From Rutidosis leptorrhynchoides (lineage: Eukaryota; Streptophyta; Magnoliopsida; Asterales; Asteraceae), in assembly GCF_046630445.1 (NCBI RefSeq), contig NC_092333.1, positions 7,351,501 to 7,415,500 on the forward strand: 64,000 bases of DNA. The letters are read 5' to 3'. The notes beneath the pieces are model-generated. The model was not told the origin of the DNA, did no database searches, and saw only the letters and a list, made by a program, of their open reading frames with translations. The position numbers and the translations under genes were made by a program. Positions 47,374 to 62,800 of the stretch are shown here, one piece after another; the first letter of the stretch is position 1, and every line of letters starts with the position of its first letter.

Positions 47374-50300
47374 TGTGATGACCCGTCCAAATCCATTTGG
47401 ACGAATACATCATGTAGTGACCCGAACTTTTCCATGTTTATATATATTAAATGAAATTGTTATTTACATGATTAAGTGTTTCCAACATGTTAAGCAATCA
47501 AACTTGTTAAGACTTGATTAATTGAAATAGATTTCATATAGACAATTGACCACCCAAGTTGACCGGTGATTCACGAACGTTAAAACTTGTAAAAACTATA
47601 TGATGTAATATATATGGATATATATATAGTTAACATGGTATTATGATAAGTAAACATATCATTAAGTATATTAACAATGAACTACATATGTAAAAACAAG
47701 ACTACTAACTTAAGGATTTCGAAACGAGGCATATATGTAACGATTATCGTTGTAACGACATTTAATTGTATATATATCATATTAAGATATATTAATACAT
47801 CATAATATCATGATAATGTAATAATTTAACATCTCTTTAGATATAATAAACAATGGGTTAACAATATTTAACAAGATCGTTAACCTAAAGGTTTCAAAAC
47901 AACACTTACATGTAACGACTAACGATGACTTAACGACTCAGTTAAAATGTATATACATGTAGTGTTTTAATATGTATTCATACACTTTTGAAAGACTTCA
48001 AGACACTTATCAAAGTACTTCTACTTAACAAAAATGCTTACAATTACATCCTCATTCATTTTCATCAACAATTCTACTCGTATGCACTCGTATTCGTACT
48101 CGCACAATACCCAGCTTCTAAATGTATTTACTATTGGTATATACACTCCAATGATCAGCTCTTAGCAGCCCTTGTGAGTCACCTAACACATGTGGGAACC
48201 ATCATTTGGCAACTAGCATGAAATATCTCATAAAATTACAAAAATATTAGTAATCATTCATGACTTATTTACAAGTAAACAAAATTACACATCTTTTATA
48301 TCTAATCCATATAGCAACGACCAAAAACACCTAAAAAAACTTTTATTCTTTAATTTTCTTCATCTAATTGATCTCTCTCAAGTTCTATCTTCAAGTTCTA
48401 AGTGTTCTTCATAAATTCTATAAGTTCTAGTTTCATAAAATCAAGAGTACTTCCAAGTTTACTAGTTTACTTCCAATCTTGTAAAGTGATCATCCAACCT
48501 CAAGAAATCTTTCTTATTTACAGTAAGATATCTTTCTAATACAAGGTAATACTCATATTCAAACTTTGATTCAATTTCTATAACTATAACAATCTTATTT
48601 CGAGTGGAAATCTTACTTGAACTTGTTTTCGTGTCATGATTCTGCTTCAAGAACTTTCAAGCCATCCAAGGATCCTTTAAAGTTAGATCTATTTTTCTCA
48701 TTTTTAGTAGGTTTACCTACTAAAATTAAGATAGTAATGATGTTCATAACATCATTCGATTCATACATATAAAACTATCTTATTCGAAGATTTAAACTTG
48801 TAATCACTAGAACATAGTTTAGTTAATTCTAAACTTGTTCGCAAATAAAGTTAATCCTTCTAACTTGACTTTTAAAATCAACTAAACAAATATTCTATAT
48901 CTATATGATATGCTAACTTAATGATTTAAAACCTGGAAACACGAAAAATACCGTAAAACCGGATATACGCCGTCGTAGTAACACCGCGGGCTGTTTTGGG
49001 TTAGTTAATTAAAAACTATGATAAACTTTGATTTAAAAGTTGTTCTTCTGGGAAAATGTTTTTTCTTATGAACATGAAACTATATCCAAAAATCATGGTT
49101 AAACTCAAAGTGGAAGTATGTTTTCCAAAATGGTCATCTAGACGTCGTACTTTCGACTGAAATAACTACCTTTACAAAAATGACTTGTAACCTGTATTTC
49201 TGACTATAAACTTATTCTTTTTATGTTTAGATTCATAAACTTAAGTTCAATATGAAACTATAGCAACTTGAAACACTCAAAACGGATTTAAAACGAAGAA
49301 GTTATGGGTAAAACAAGATTGGATAATTTTTCTTGTTGTAGCTACGTGAAAATTGGTAACAAATCTATATTAATCATATCATAGCTAACTCGTATTGTAT
49401 TATATATGTATTCTAATATATTATGTAATCCTGGGATACGATAGACACGAATATAATGTTTTGACATATCATATCGACTCATGTATATATATATTTCGGA
49501 ACAACCATAGACACTCTATATGCAGTAATGTTGGAGTTAGCTACACAGGGTTGAGGTTGATTCCAAAATATTATATATACTTTGAGTTGTGATCTAGCCT
49601 GAGGCTTGTATACACGAGGTTGTGGATTGATTCAAGATAATATATATTGCTTTATTTTCTGTACATCTAACTGTGGACAACTAGTTGTTGGTTACTAACG
49701 AGGACATCTGACTTAATAAATTTAAAACAGCAAAACGTATTAAAAATGTTGTAAATATATTTTGAACATACTTTGATATATATGTACATATTTGTTATAG
49801 GTTCGTGAATCGACCAGTGGCCAAGTCTTACTTCCCGATGAAGTAAAAAATATGTGAAGGTGAGTTATAGTCCCACTTTTAAAATCTAATATTTTGGGAT
49901 GAGAATACATGCAGTTTTATAAATGTTTTACAAAATAGACACAAGTAAATGAAACTACATTCTATGGCTGGATTATTAAACCGAATATGACCCTTTTTAG
50001 TCTGGTAATCTAAGAATTAGGGAACAGACACCCTAATTGACGCGAATCCTAAAGATAGATCTATTGGGCCCAACGAGCCCCATCCAAAGTACCGGATGCT
50101 TTAGTACTTCGAATTCATCATGTCCGAAAGGAGTCCCGGAATGATAGGGGATATTCTATATGCATCTTGTTAAGGTCGGTTACCAGGTGTTCACCATATG
50201 AATGATTTTTATCTCTATGTATGGGATGTATATTGAAATATGAAATCTTGTGGTCTATTATTACGATTTGATAAATATAGGTTAAACCTATAACTCACCA

Positions 50301-52370
50301 ACATTTTTGTTGACGTTTAAAGCATGTTTATTCTCAGGTGATTATTAAGAGCTTCCGCTGTTGCATGCTATTATATGGACAAGATTTGGTGTCAGCATGC
50401 TTGTATAATATTGTTTAAAACTGCATTCGAGATTTATTTTGTGGTAACATATTAATATTTGTAAACCAATATGTATTGGTAGTGTGTAAGTGTGATATTT
50501 GTTAGATTATCATTTCTGGATAATCTAAGTGGTGTCTTGTTAACCTTGTAGATAAAATAAAGGTTATGGTTTGTTTTAAAAACGAATGCAGTCTTTGAAA
50601 AAAGTCTCATATAGAGGTCAAAACCTTGCAACGAAATCAATTAATATGGAACGTTTATAATCAATATGAACGGGACATTTCACATCATTCATCGATTTCA
50701 CAGTGGGGTACTGACCTCTACATGATACGTTTTGTAAACATTGCATTCTTTTGAAAAGGCACACCATAATTAAATATCAAATTCCAAGGTTTTTGACGTT
50801 TGATGATTTCTACATATAGACAATTACCGTAAATAATAGTTTACAATACTACATCCTTTGATAATGCATTCAAAATAAGATACATGGTGATGATTTTGTG
50901 AATGAAACGTTTTCTCGAATAAATCATGTATGACTCCATGCACATAGCTTGTATCACATATAAGCAAACAGCGGAAGACTTCTAGGAACCTGGGAATAAA
51001 CATGCTTAAAAGTGTCAACACAAAGGTTGGTGAGTTCATAGTTTTAATGTTGCGCATAATCTGTATGTAAAGGTGGATTACAAGATTTCAGTTGTTTCAT
51101 CCAGAAACGTTTATCAAAATATTCTACAAGATTGAGCACCCTGATAACTAAACTTTAACGTCTATAATAAGTACCCCTGTTTTAACATACATGCAACCAA
51201 CATGTACAATACACGCAATCCAACGTATACTAAACTCAAATAGCATACGTCTGTTTTATAGTTCAGGCTAGGGTTTCTATACCTGGAACAAACAGGGATG
51301 TCAAGCCCTATGGATCCATATATCACTATTCGCACCCACCGGTTCTTATAACCGGCAGTTACTAGTTACCAAAGCTAAGGGATTTTCGGTTCAAACTCGG
51401 TGTTGAATTTAGTATGTACTTGTATCCATTGCATTTAAAATAAAGTGCATGTATTCTCAGCCCAAAAATATATATTGCAAAAGCAGTTAAAAAGGGAGCA
51501 AATGAAACTCACCTTAGCAGCACATAAATTCATTCATCGAAATGTGACCGAAACTCGGAATGCAAAGTAACCATAGATCTCAACCTAGAGAACATATGTT
51601 GGTCAATACATGTCTAACAAGCTAGGTCAGGTCATAGTGTATCACAATCCTAATGCTCGAGACCGACATGCAAAAGTAAACAAAAGTCATCTCAAAAGTC
51701 AACCTGACCCAATATGATCTTTAAATCTATACATGTTTATTAACATAGTATAAGTGTTGATAATTGAACGAATTTATAGTTTACTAAACTCAAAATTTTA
51801 TTTATTTCAGGAGTATATTATATTTGAATTATCATGGCAATCAAAAATATTTTATTATTTCACATAGTTTTTCAATACTTGTAAAATCAGATTATAGTGT
51901 TTATAAAGCTTTAAAACATGATAACACAATCAACTTTGGCAATTGTTTAACGAGACGTTCCTTATATAAGAATTCATTTACTTGACTAATAATATTTGGA
52001 AATTCAATTTATCAATCTCATAAACACATTGTTTAAATATCAATTTACAGTTTCAAAAAAAATTTCAATTAATATTAATCATAATTCAGTTGACCATAAC
52101 TTTTAATCCGTTTCTCGAAAACACACGATTTCTAAATGAAAAGTTATTAATTTTTTGACAGCTTTCCAACGACATGCATATCATATACCTTATATCAATA
52201 ACATATGTATTGATAATGCTAAATACGAACATATATTTCATAGCATTATCCTTCAAGAAAGACAAGCTTTTAGTTTCAATTGTTCTATTTACAAGTAATA
52301 TTCATTTAAATATTAAAAGGCGAAGACAAAAGACAGATTCGACGATTTGTAGACGCAAATGACTAAAAAG
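47374..52370 (-). mobile_element. Older Tekay-like LTR interrupted by a solo LTR
   Basis: The first part, 47374-47412 (TGTGATGACCCGTCC...), resumes at 50688 after the inserted solo LTR and continues to roughly 52370. Its layout (a GCGGAAG string followed by a TGTCAACACAAAGGTTGGTGAG-like block near 50960-51030, and GCATGTATTCTCAGCCC near 51450) matches the LTRs of the Tekay-type elements in minus orientation. The right end is not defined and no coding region follows. It is old and fragmentary. Confidence 0.55.
47413..50682 (+). mobile_element. Solo LTR (3.27 kb) of the second Tekay-type family
   Basis: A TG...CA segment (TGTAGTGACCCGAAC ... GGGACATTTCA) is flanked by a perfect 5 bp duplication CATCA (47408-47412 and 50683-50687). 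It is closely similar in reverse orientation to the LTR at 56377-59836, so it belongs to the same family as the second gypsy element. There is no internal region, so it is a solo LTR formed by LTR-LTR recombination. It sits inside an older LTR. Confidence 0.88.
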
Positions 52371-52818
52371 CTCAAACGTACAAGTGACAATCCAAGTAGT
52401 TCAATTTATTGATGAGAAACGTCTAAAAATTGACAAGAGTACATGCCGCGAAAAGCAAAGTACAAGATATTAAATCATACGAAAAGTCGTTCGAGAATCC
52501 GGAACCGAGATATAAACCGGGCGTAAATGTACGAGACAACGGAGCCAAAATTACAAGTCAACTATGCACAAGAATATAATATAATATATAAATAATTATA
52601 TAAATAATATATATATTATATTTATATACTAAACAAATAAGTCGACAAGCTAGGAAACAAAAGTTGGTGAGCTGGATACTGAACCTCCATGATCGCGGAG
52701 CTGCATAGGGTAAAAGCTCCACGATCGCGGAGCTGCCAAAATCAGAATTTGCCTATAAAAGGCACGAGCTTCTGCCGAATCCATTACACCAATATCAATC
52801 TCTCTTCTCTCTGTATAA

Positions 52819-52892
<74 letters not shown>

Positions 52893-53547
52893 TTTTATAT
52901 TAGTTAGTTTGGGTAATGTAACGGTTATTTTACGAGTTTTAAAGTCGGAACTCTATCCCTGTAACACTACGGGATTAATAATCACTGTAAGCTAAATTCT
53001 CCTTTTTAAATTTATGTATCGTATTTAAGTTATTATTATGCTTATTTGAGCCGAAGTAATCGTGAATGTTGGGCTAAATATTAAGACGGGTGATGTGCAA
53101 AATGTGGTATATGAATTGTTGTATGAAATAGTATGAAAAAATATCGATTAAAGATTGTTACACACTAACGGGCAGTGTACCCGATCGTGTAGTAGTATAA
53201 ATAATGGTTTAGTTCCGTGTATCGTTCCAAGGACAGTTGTATTAGTCAAACTAGAATTAGAAACTATATTATGATTAACTAAGTAAATGAAACTTAAAGG
53301 TACAAGATATTATGTTTTTGTGGCTATTTAACGATTTAGCCAAATCAGAGAAGATTAAAAGTAAAAACAATAATTTTGGTCTTTTAAATTTATATAATGA
53401 AAACAAGTGCAAAGAAAGCAAATAAGATAGTTTGATTAAGATCAAAGATACGAAATGTTCATCTAGATATTTTACCCTCGGTATTGGATGTAAGTTATAT
53501 TGTTAAGACCCGATTGAATGAATATGTGTGTAAGTTACCTAATAGAT
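52371..53547 (+). mobile_element. LTR-like sequence with TATA box and an (AT)n tract, plus unassigned repeat
   Basis: A TATAAAAGG box (about 52755-52763), CT-rich leader-like sequence and, upstream, two copies of GATCGCGGAGCTGC (about 52692-52705 and 52722-52735) look like the promoter part of an LTR on the plus strand. The (AT)n tract follows. After 53085 a stretch containing ACACTAACGGGCAGTGTACCC looks like another dispersed repeat. No coding region or clear ends are visible, so family and borders are uncertain. Confidence 0.4.
52823..52889. repeat. (AT)n microsatellite
   Basis: AT dinucleotide tract of about 67 bp. Confidence 0.95.
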
Positions 53548-56376
53548 TGTAATGACCCGGATTTTTCCGTTAATATATAGAAGATTAATATTTACATAAT
53601 TAATGTTTCCAACATGTTAAGCAATCAAACTCATTAAGACTTGGTTATTTGAAATGAATTTTATACAAACATTTGGCCACCCCGTCTGTCTGACGATTCA
53701 CGAACGTCATAATTCGTAATAATTATTTAATGACGTATATATGAATACAAATATATAATCATGATTGTTAAATGATATTTAAGTATCTCATTACATATAT
53801 TAATAATTGGTTATATACATAAAATGAGATTACTAACTTAAAGACTTCAAAACTATATACATATATATAACGATTAACGTTGTAATAACTTCTAAATTAA
53901 AATGTATGTATATGTATTGTATTAATATGTATTAATACACTTTTGAAGGACTTAAATATATATACTAACATACTTATACTCAATAAAGATAGCTATACTC
54001 ATAATCTCATTCAATTCCATCAAGAATTCTATTCGTATTCATTGGGTATTTACACCCGTATCATACCCAGCTTCCATACTTAAATACTATGAGTATATAC
54101 CAATATGAAATACCAATTATAGCCTCCTTAGTAGCCCTATGAGTCACAAAACAAGGATAAACATGATGGAAACTTGTGGGAACCAACATTTAACTTCTAG
54201 TTTGCATTATTATGCTATATTCCAAATTTTGATAAAGTCTCTTAACCATATAGATGAACAACAACTTTTAACACTCTTTTTACTCATTCATATCAGCTAT
54301 TTAACTTATATTCACTCTCATAATACTCATACACAAGAACTCCAAGTATTCTCTCCATTTCTTACTCTTTAAACACTCTTTAAACACACATACTTCAAGT
54401 ACTAGAAAATCTTCATTCACTTTGATCATAAACTAGCTTCAAGAACACTTTGTTAACTCATCTACTCCTCTTTATCAAGGTAAGAATCATATATAAGCTT
54501 TGGTTCAATTCATATACTTATAACTATCTTAATTCAAGATAGAAATCTTATTCGAACTTTTGTTCATTCTATGATTCTACTCCAAGGATTACAAGCCATC
54601 AAGGATATCTTTGATCACAAGAATATCATCTTATTTTATCAGCAACTTTGTTCATTTAATTTGAGGTAGTCACCTTATTCATAATCTTTTTCGATTCATA
54701 TCCATATAGCTATCTTATTATGAGTTTATAACTTACAACAACAAGAACATAGTTTAGATTAATTCTAAACTTGTTCACAAACAAACTTAATCCTTCTAAC
54801 TTGACTTTTAAAATACTTCAACACATGTATTATGACATTATGCCAAGCTAACATAAGGATATAAAACTTGTAAACACGAAGAACACCTTAAAACTAAACA
54901 TATGCCGTCATAGATCATCGGGGGCTATTTTGGGTTTGATTTTAAAAACCTATCTTAAACTTTGAATTAAAAGATTTCCTTTGGTGAAAAATCTTATTTT
55001 ATATGGATATGAAATATATCCAATATCCATGGTTAAACTCTAATTGAAAGTATGTTTTTCAAAAGAGTCATCAAGATGTCGTTCTTACGACGGATATGAC
55101 TATCTTCTTGTATTTGACACCTAAGCTGTATTTTTGACTATAAACATATACTTTTTCTATTTAGATTAATAAATAATGGTTCGATACAAAACTATGGCAA
55201 GTCGAATCACTCAAAACGGATTTGTAACGAAGAAATTATGGGTAAAACAAAATTAGATATTTTTGTTTGTTTTTAGCTACGGTTTTGATTAATAAAAATG
55301 GATGCTAACCTTATACTAGCTAAATTACCTTGTATCCTACATGTATTTATACATGTCTTGTTCCCGAACTTATGGAAATACAATTTATAATAGTCGTGAT
55401 TAAGTTCTACGACAATATATTATAGTCTTAATAAAGATCGTAAGGCACCATATATATATGACTTGATCACCGTGGATTCGTATACAAAGTTTTGACATAT
55501 CATTTTGACTTCTTCTATATATATTATTGGAACGAACTATAAGACACCATTGGCAGTAATCTCGAGTTAGCTGTGGGTCGAAGTGGATTCCAACATAATA
55601 TATATACTTTGAGTTGTGATCGAGCCTGAGACATGTATACAATGGGTCGCGGTCTTATTATATTAAGACAATATATTATAGTGTTAGTAAATTTTAACAC
55701 AATATACGCATTTATATTTATATATATATTTATACTATTGGACTATCGGACTATTGGACTACGAACATTGGACTACTAACAATGGACAATTAAAATTATC
55801 ACAAGTATCATAAGTATGAAATATTAATTATATATATATCTTGACACAAGAATATTATTATTAGGTTCGTGAATTTGTCAAAGGCCAAGTCTTATTACCA
55901 TCTATTCGGAAATCATCACAAGTGAGTTATAGTCCCATTTTTACTATCTAAATTATTTTGGGATGAGAATACATGCAAATTTATAAATGTTTTACAAAAT
56001 AAGCACAAGTTCATGAAACTACATTCTACGATTGTTTTGTTTTACCGGATATCTGTACTTATTATTATTATTATTATGCTTGGTAACCTAAGAATTAGTG
56101 AAAAACACTAATTAACGCGAATCCTAAAGGTAGATCTACGGGAACCAACCACCCCCATTTTCGAATAGTGGAAATGCTTTAGTACTTCGAAGGGTTCTTG
56201 TCATACATTTGAATAGTAGAATGTATGATGCCAGATATCTTAAGCACTCTATGTTAAGGTCGGTTACCAGACGACTCATCGTATGAATGATTTTTGCAGT
56301 TGTAATGATCCTGTGCATTTAATTAAATGAAATCTTTTGGCTTATTAAATGTTATGATTATTATATAGAAACTAAA
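53548..56376 (+). mobile_element. Older LTR of the second Tekay-type family, cut by the next element
   Basis: It starts TGTAATGACCCGG and aligns along its length with the solo LTR at 47413-50682 in the same orientation, with more divergence. The match stops at 56376, exactly where the opposite-facing LTR of the second gypsy element begins, so that element inserted into it. The remainder should lie beyond the right edge of the window. Confidence 0.75.
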
Positions 56377-59300
56377 TGAAATGTCCCGTTCATATTGATT
56401 ATAAACGTTCCATATTAATTGATTTCGTTGCGAGGTTTTGACCTCTATATGAGACGTTTTTCAAAGACTGCATTCATTTTTAAAATAACCATAACCTTTA
56501 TTTTATCAATAAAGGTTTTAAAAGCATTCCGTAGATTATCAAATAATGATAATCTAAAATGTACTGTTTACACATGAACATTACATAATGGTTTACAATA
56601 GAAATATATTAGATCGACATATGTTTCTTGAATGCAGTTTTTACACAATATCATACAAACATGGACTCCAAATCTTGTCCTTATTTTAGTATGCAACAGC
56701 GGAAGCTCTTAGTATTCACCTGAGAATAAACATGCTTTAAATGTCAACAAAAATGTTGGTGAGTTATAGGTTTAACCTATATATATCAAATCGTAACAAT
56801 AGACCACAAGAATTCATATTTCAATACACATCCCATACATAGAGATAAAAATCATTCATATGGTGAACACCTGGTAACCGACATTAACAAGATGCATATA
56901 TAAGAATATTCCCATCATTCCGGGACACCCTTCGGATATGATATAAATTTCGAAGTACTAAAGCATCCGGTACTTTGGATGGGGTTTGTTTGGCCCAATA
57001 GATCTATCTTTAGGATTCGCGTCAATTAGGGTGTCTGTTCCCTAATTCTTAGATTACCAGACTTAATAAAAAGGGGAATATTCGATTTTGATAATTCAAC
57101 CATAGAATGTAGTTTCACGTACTTGTGTCTATTTTGTAAATCATTTATAAAACCTGCATGTATTCTCATCCCAAAAATATTAGATTTTAAAAGTGGGACT
57201 ATAACTCACTTTCACAGATATTTCCTTCCTCGGAAATAAGACTTGGCCACGGATCGATTCACGAACCTATACAAATATGTACATATATAACAAAGTATGA
57301 TTAAAATATAATTACAACCATTTTATTATGTTTTAAATATTTGAGTGTATTAAGTCAGCTGTCCTCGTTAATAACCTACAACTAGTTGTTTACAGTTAGA
57401 TGTACAGAAATAAATCGATATATATTATCTTGAATCAATCCACGACCCAGTGTATACAAGTCTCAGGCTAGATCACAACTCAAAGTATATATATATTTGG
57501 AATCAACCTCAACCCTGTATAGCTAACTCCAACATTACTGCATATAGAGTGTCTATGGTTGTTCCAAATAATATTTATACATGGGTCGATATGATATGTC
57601 AAAACATTTGCATACGTGTCTATGGTATCCCAAGATTACATAATATATTAGAATACATGTATAATACAATATAAGTTAGCTAGGATATGATTTGTATAGA
57701 TTTGTTAAATATTTCCCGTAGCTAAAAAGATCAAAAATATTCAATCTTGTTTTACCCATAACTTCTTTATTTTAAATCCGTTTTGAGTGAATCAAATTGC
57801 TATGGTTTTATATTGAACTTTAATTTAAGAATCCAAACAGAAAAAGTATAGGTTTATAGTCGGAAATTTAAGTTACATGTCAATTACTAAAAAGGTAGTC
57901 ATTTCCATCGAAAGAACGACATCTTGATGACCATTTTGAAAAACATACTTTCACTTTGAGTTTAACCAAGATTTTTGGATATAGTTTCATGTTCATATTA
58001 AAAATCATTTTCCCAGAAGAACAACTTTTAAATCAAAGTTTATCATAGTTTTTAATTATCCAAACCAAAACAGCCCCCGGTTTCACTACGACGGCGTATA
58101 TCCGATTTTATGGTGTTCATCGTGTTTCCAGGTTTTAAATCATTAAGTTAGCATATCATATAGATATAGAACATGTGTTTAGTTGATTTTAAAAGTGAAG
58201 TTAGAAGGATTAACTTTTGTTTTGCGAACAAGTTTAGAATTAACTAAACTATGTTCTAGTGATTACAAGTTTAAACCTTCGAATAAGATAGCTTTATATG
58301 TATGAATCGAATGATGTTATGAACATCATTACTACCTCAAGTTTTCTGGATAAAACTACTGGAAATGAAAAAAATAGATCTAGCTTCAAAGGATCCTTGG
58401 ATGGCTTGAAAGTTCTTGAAGCAGAATCATGACACGAAAACAGTTCAAGTAAGATTTTCACTCGAAATAAGATTGTTATAGTTGTAGAAATTGAATCAAA
58501 GTTTGAATATGAATATTATCTTGAATTAGAAAGATAACCTACTTTAAATAAAAAAGGTTCCTTGATCTTAGATGATTACTTGGAATGAATTAGAAAGCTT
58601 GAAAGTAGACTTGCAAACTTAGAAGTATTCTTGATTTTTATGAAACTATACTTATGGAATTTATGAAGGACACTTAGAACTTGAAGATGGAACTTGAGAG
58701 AGATAAATTAGATGAAGAAAATTGAAGAATGAAAGTGTTTGTAGGTGTTTTTGGTCGTTGTATATGGATTAGATATAAAGAATATGTAATTTTGTTTTCA
58801 TGTAAATAAGACATGAATGATTACTAATATTTTTGTAATTTTATGAGATATTTCATGCTAGTTGCCAAATGATGGTTCCCACATGTGTTAGGTGACTCAC
58901 ATGGGCTGCTAAGAGCTGATCATTGGAGTGTATATATCAATAGTACATATATCTAAAAGCAGTGTATTGTACGAGTACGAATACGGGTGCATACGAGTAG
59001 AATTGTTGATGAAACTGAACGAGGATGTAATTGTAAGAATTTTTGTTAAGTAGAAGTACTTTGATATGTGTCTTGAAGTCTTTCAAAAGTGTAAGAATAC
59101 ATATCAAAACACAACATGTATATACATTCTAATGGAGTCGTTAAGTCTTCGTTAGTCGTTACATGTAAGTGTTGTTTTGAAACCTTTAAGTTAACGATCT
59201 CAATTAATGTTGTTAACCCAATGTTTATTATATCAAATGAGATGTTAAATTATTATGTTATCATGATATTATGATGTATGAATATCTCTTAATATGATAT

Positions 59301-59836
59301 ATACATTAAAATATCATTACAACGATAATCGTTACATATAAGTCTCATTTCGTATTTCTTGAGTTAGTAGTCTTGTTTTTACATATATAGTTCATTGTTA
59401 ACACACTTAATGATATATTTAAATATCATTTTATCATGTTAAATATAGTGTATCAATATCTTAATATGATACATATGTATTTAGTAGACGTTATCATAAC
59501 GATAATCGTTATATATATCATTTCGAGTTTCTTAACTTAGTAATCTCATTTCTTATGTATATCACACATTGTTAATATACTTAGTGAGATACTTAATCAT
59601 CATAATCTCATGTAAACCATATATATATGTCTATATATACCACAACATGTAGTTTTTACAAATTTTTAACGTTCGTGAAACGCCGGTCAACTTGGGTGAT
59701 CAATTGTCTATATGAAACTTATTTCATTTAATCAAGTCTTAACAAGTTTGATTGCTTAACATGTTGGAAACATTTAGTCATGTAAATATCAATCTTAATT
59801 AATATATATAAACATGGAAAAGTTTGGGTCACTACA
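56377..59836 (-). repeat. 3' LTR of the second Tekay-type element
   Basis: A 3460 bp LTR, closely similar in reverse orientation to 47413-50682. It abuts the older same-family LTR at 53548-56376 head to head. A purine-rich tract and the AAATTTCGGGACGAAATTT string on the minus strand lie just beyond its inner end (about 59850-59870), as in the first element at 37090-37110. Confidence 0.9.
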
Positions 59837-62800
59837 GTACCTACCCGTTAAATAAATTTCGTCCCGAAATTTTAAGCTGTTGAAGGTGTTGACGAATCTT
59901 CTGGAAATAGATGCGGGTATTTCTTCTTCATCTGATCTTCACGCTCCCAGGTGAACTCGGGTCCTCTATGAGCATTCCATCGAACCTTAACAATTGGTAT
60001 CTTGTTTTGATTAAGTCTCTTAACCTCACGATCCATTATTTCGACGGGTTCTTCAATGAATTGAAGTTTTTCATTGATTTGGATTTCGTCCAAAGGAATA
60101 GTGAGATCTTCTTTAACAAAACATTTCTTCAAATTCGAGAAGTGAAAAGTGTTATGTACAGCTGCGAGTTGTTGAGGTAGCTCCAGTTGGTAAGCTACTG
60201 GTCCGACACGATCTATAATCTTGAATGGTCCAATGTACCTTGGATTTAGTTTCCCCCGTTTACCAAATCGAACAACGCCTTTCCAAGGTGAAACCTTAAG
60301 CATGACCATTTCTCCAATTTCAAACTCTATATCTTTTCTTTTACTGTCCGCGTAGCTCTTTTGTCGACTCTGGGCGGTTTTCAATCGTTGTTGAATTTGG
60401 ATGATTTTCTCGGTAGTTTCTTGTATTATCTCCGGACCCGTAATCTGTCTATCCCCCACTTCATTCTAACAAATCGGAGACCTGCACTTTCTACCATAAA
60501 GTACCTCAAACGGCGCCATCTCAATACTAGAATGATAACTGTTGTTGTAGGAAAATTCTGCTAACGGTAGGTGTCGATCTCAACTGTTTCCGAAATCAAT
60601 ACACATGCTCGTAGAATGTCTTCAAGCGTTTGTATCGTCCTTTCACTCTGCCCATCAGTTTGTGGATGATAGGCAGTACTCATGTCTAGACGAGTCCCCA
60701 ATGCTTGTTGCAACGTCTGCCAGAACCTTGAAACAAATCTACCATCCCTATCAGAGATAATAGAGACGGGTATTCCATGTCTGGAGACAACCTCCTTCAA
60801 ATACAATCGCGCCAACTTCTCCATTTTGTCATCTTCTCTCATTGGCAGGAAGTGTGCTGACTTGGTGAGATGATCAACTATTACCCAAATAGTATCATAA
60901 CCACTTGCAGTCCTTGGCAATTTAGTAATGAAATCCATGGTAATGTTTTCCCATGTCCATTCCGGGATTTCAGGTTGTTGTAGTAGACCTGATGGTTTCT
61001 GATGTTCAGCTTTAACCTTAGAACACGTCAAACATTCTCCTACATATTTAGCAATATCGGCTTTCATACCCGGCCACCAAAATTGTTTCTTGAGATCTTT
61101 ATACATCTTCCCCGCTCTGGGATGTATTGAATATCTGGTTTTATGTGCTTCCTTAAGTACCATTTCTCTCACATCTCCAAACCTTGGTACCCAAATTCTA
61201 TCAGCCCTATATCGGGTTCCGTCTTCCCGAATATTAAGATGTTTCTCTGATCCTTTGGGTATCTCATTCTTCAACTTTCCTCCTTTTACAACCCCCTGTT
61301 GCGCATCCTTTATTTGAGTAGTAAGGTTAGTACGAATAATTATATTCATAGCTTTTACCCGTATAGGTTCTATGTCCTTTCTACTCAAAGCGTCAGCTAC
61401 CACATTCGCCTTCCCCGGGTGGTATCGAATCTCAAAATCATAATCATTCAACAGTTCAATCCACCTGCGTTGTCTCATATTCAGTTGCTTCTGATTAAAT
61501 ATATGTTGGAGACTTTTGTGGTCGGTATATATAATACTTTTGACCCCATATAAATAATGCCTCCAAGTCTTTAATGCAAAAACAACAGCACCCAATTCCA
61601 AATCGTGAGTCGTATAATTTTGCTCGTGAATCTTCAATTGTCTAGACGCATAAGCAATCACCTTCATTCGTTGCATTAATACACAACTGACACCTTGATT
61701 TAATGCATCACAATAAATCACAAAATCATCATTCCCTTCAGGCAATGACAATATAGGTGCCGTAGTTAGCTTTTTCTTCAATAACAGAATCGCCTTCTCT
61801 TGTTCATCCTTCCATTCAAATTTCTTCCCTTTATGCGTTAATGCAGTCAAGGGTTTTGCTATTTTAGAGAAATCTTGGATAAATCTTCTGTAGTAACCAG
61901 CCAATCCTAAAAATTGACGTATATGCTTCGAAGTTTTTGGGGTTTCCCACTTTTCAACGGTTTCGATCTTTGCCGGGTCCACCTGGATACCTTCTTTGTT
62001 CACTATGTGACCGAGGAATTGAACTTCTTCCAACCAAAATGCACACTTTGAAAACTTAGCGTACAGTTTTTCTTTCCTCAATACTTCTAGCACTTTTCTC
62101 AAATGTTCTTCGTGCTCTTGATCATTCTTTGTGTAAATAAGTATGTCATCGATGAAAACAATGACAAACTTGTCAAGATATGGCCCACACACCCGGTTCA
62201 TAAGGTCCATGAACACAGCTGGTGCGTTAGTCAATCCAAACGGCATAACCATAAACTCGTAATGACCATAACGCGTCCTAAAAGCAGTTTTTGGAATATC
62301 ATCCTCCTTTACTCGCATTTGATGATATCCAGAACGTAAATCGATTTTCGAATAAACCGACGAGCCTTGTAGTTGATCAAATAAGTCGTCAATTCTCGGC
62401 AGTGGATAACGGTTTTTGATGGTAAGTTTATTCAACTCTCTGTAGTTAATACACAACCTAAATGTACCATCCTTCTTCTTGACAAACAAAACAGGAGCTC
62501 CCCATGGTGATGTGCTTGGTCGAATGAAACCACGTTCTAATAGTTCTTGCAGTTGGCTTTGCAGTTCTTTCATCTCGCTGGGTACGAGTCTGTAAGGAGC
62601 ACGAGCTATTGGTGCAGCTCCTGGTACAAGATCTATTTGAAATTCAACAGATCGACGTGGAGGTAGTCCCGATAATTCTTTCGGAAATACATCAGGAAAT
62701 TCTTTTGCGACGGGAACATCATTGATGCTCTTTTCTTCAGCTTATACTTTCTCGACATGTGCTAGAACAGCATAGCAACCTTTTCTTATTAGTTTTTGTG

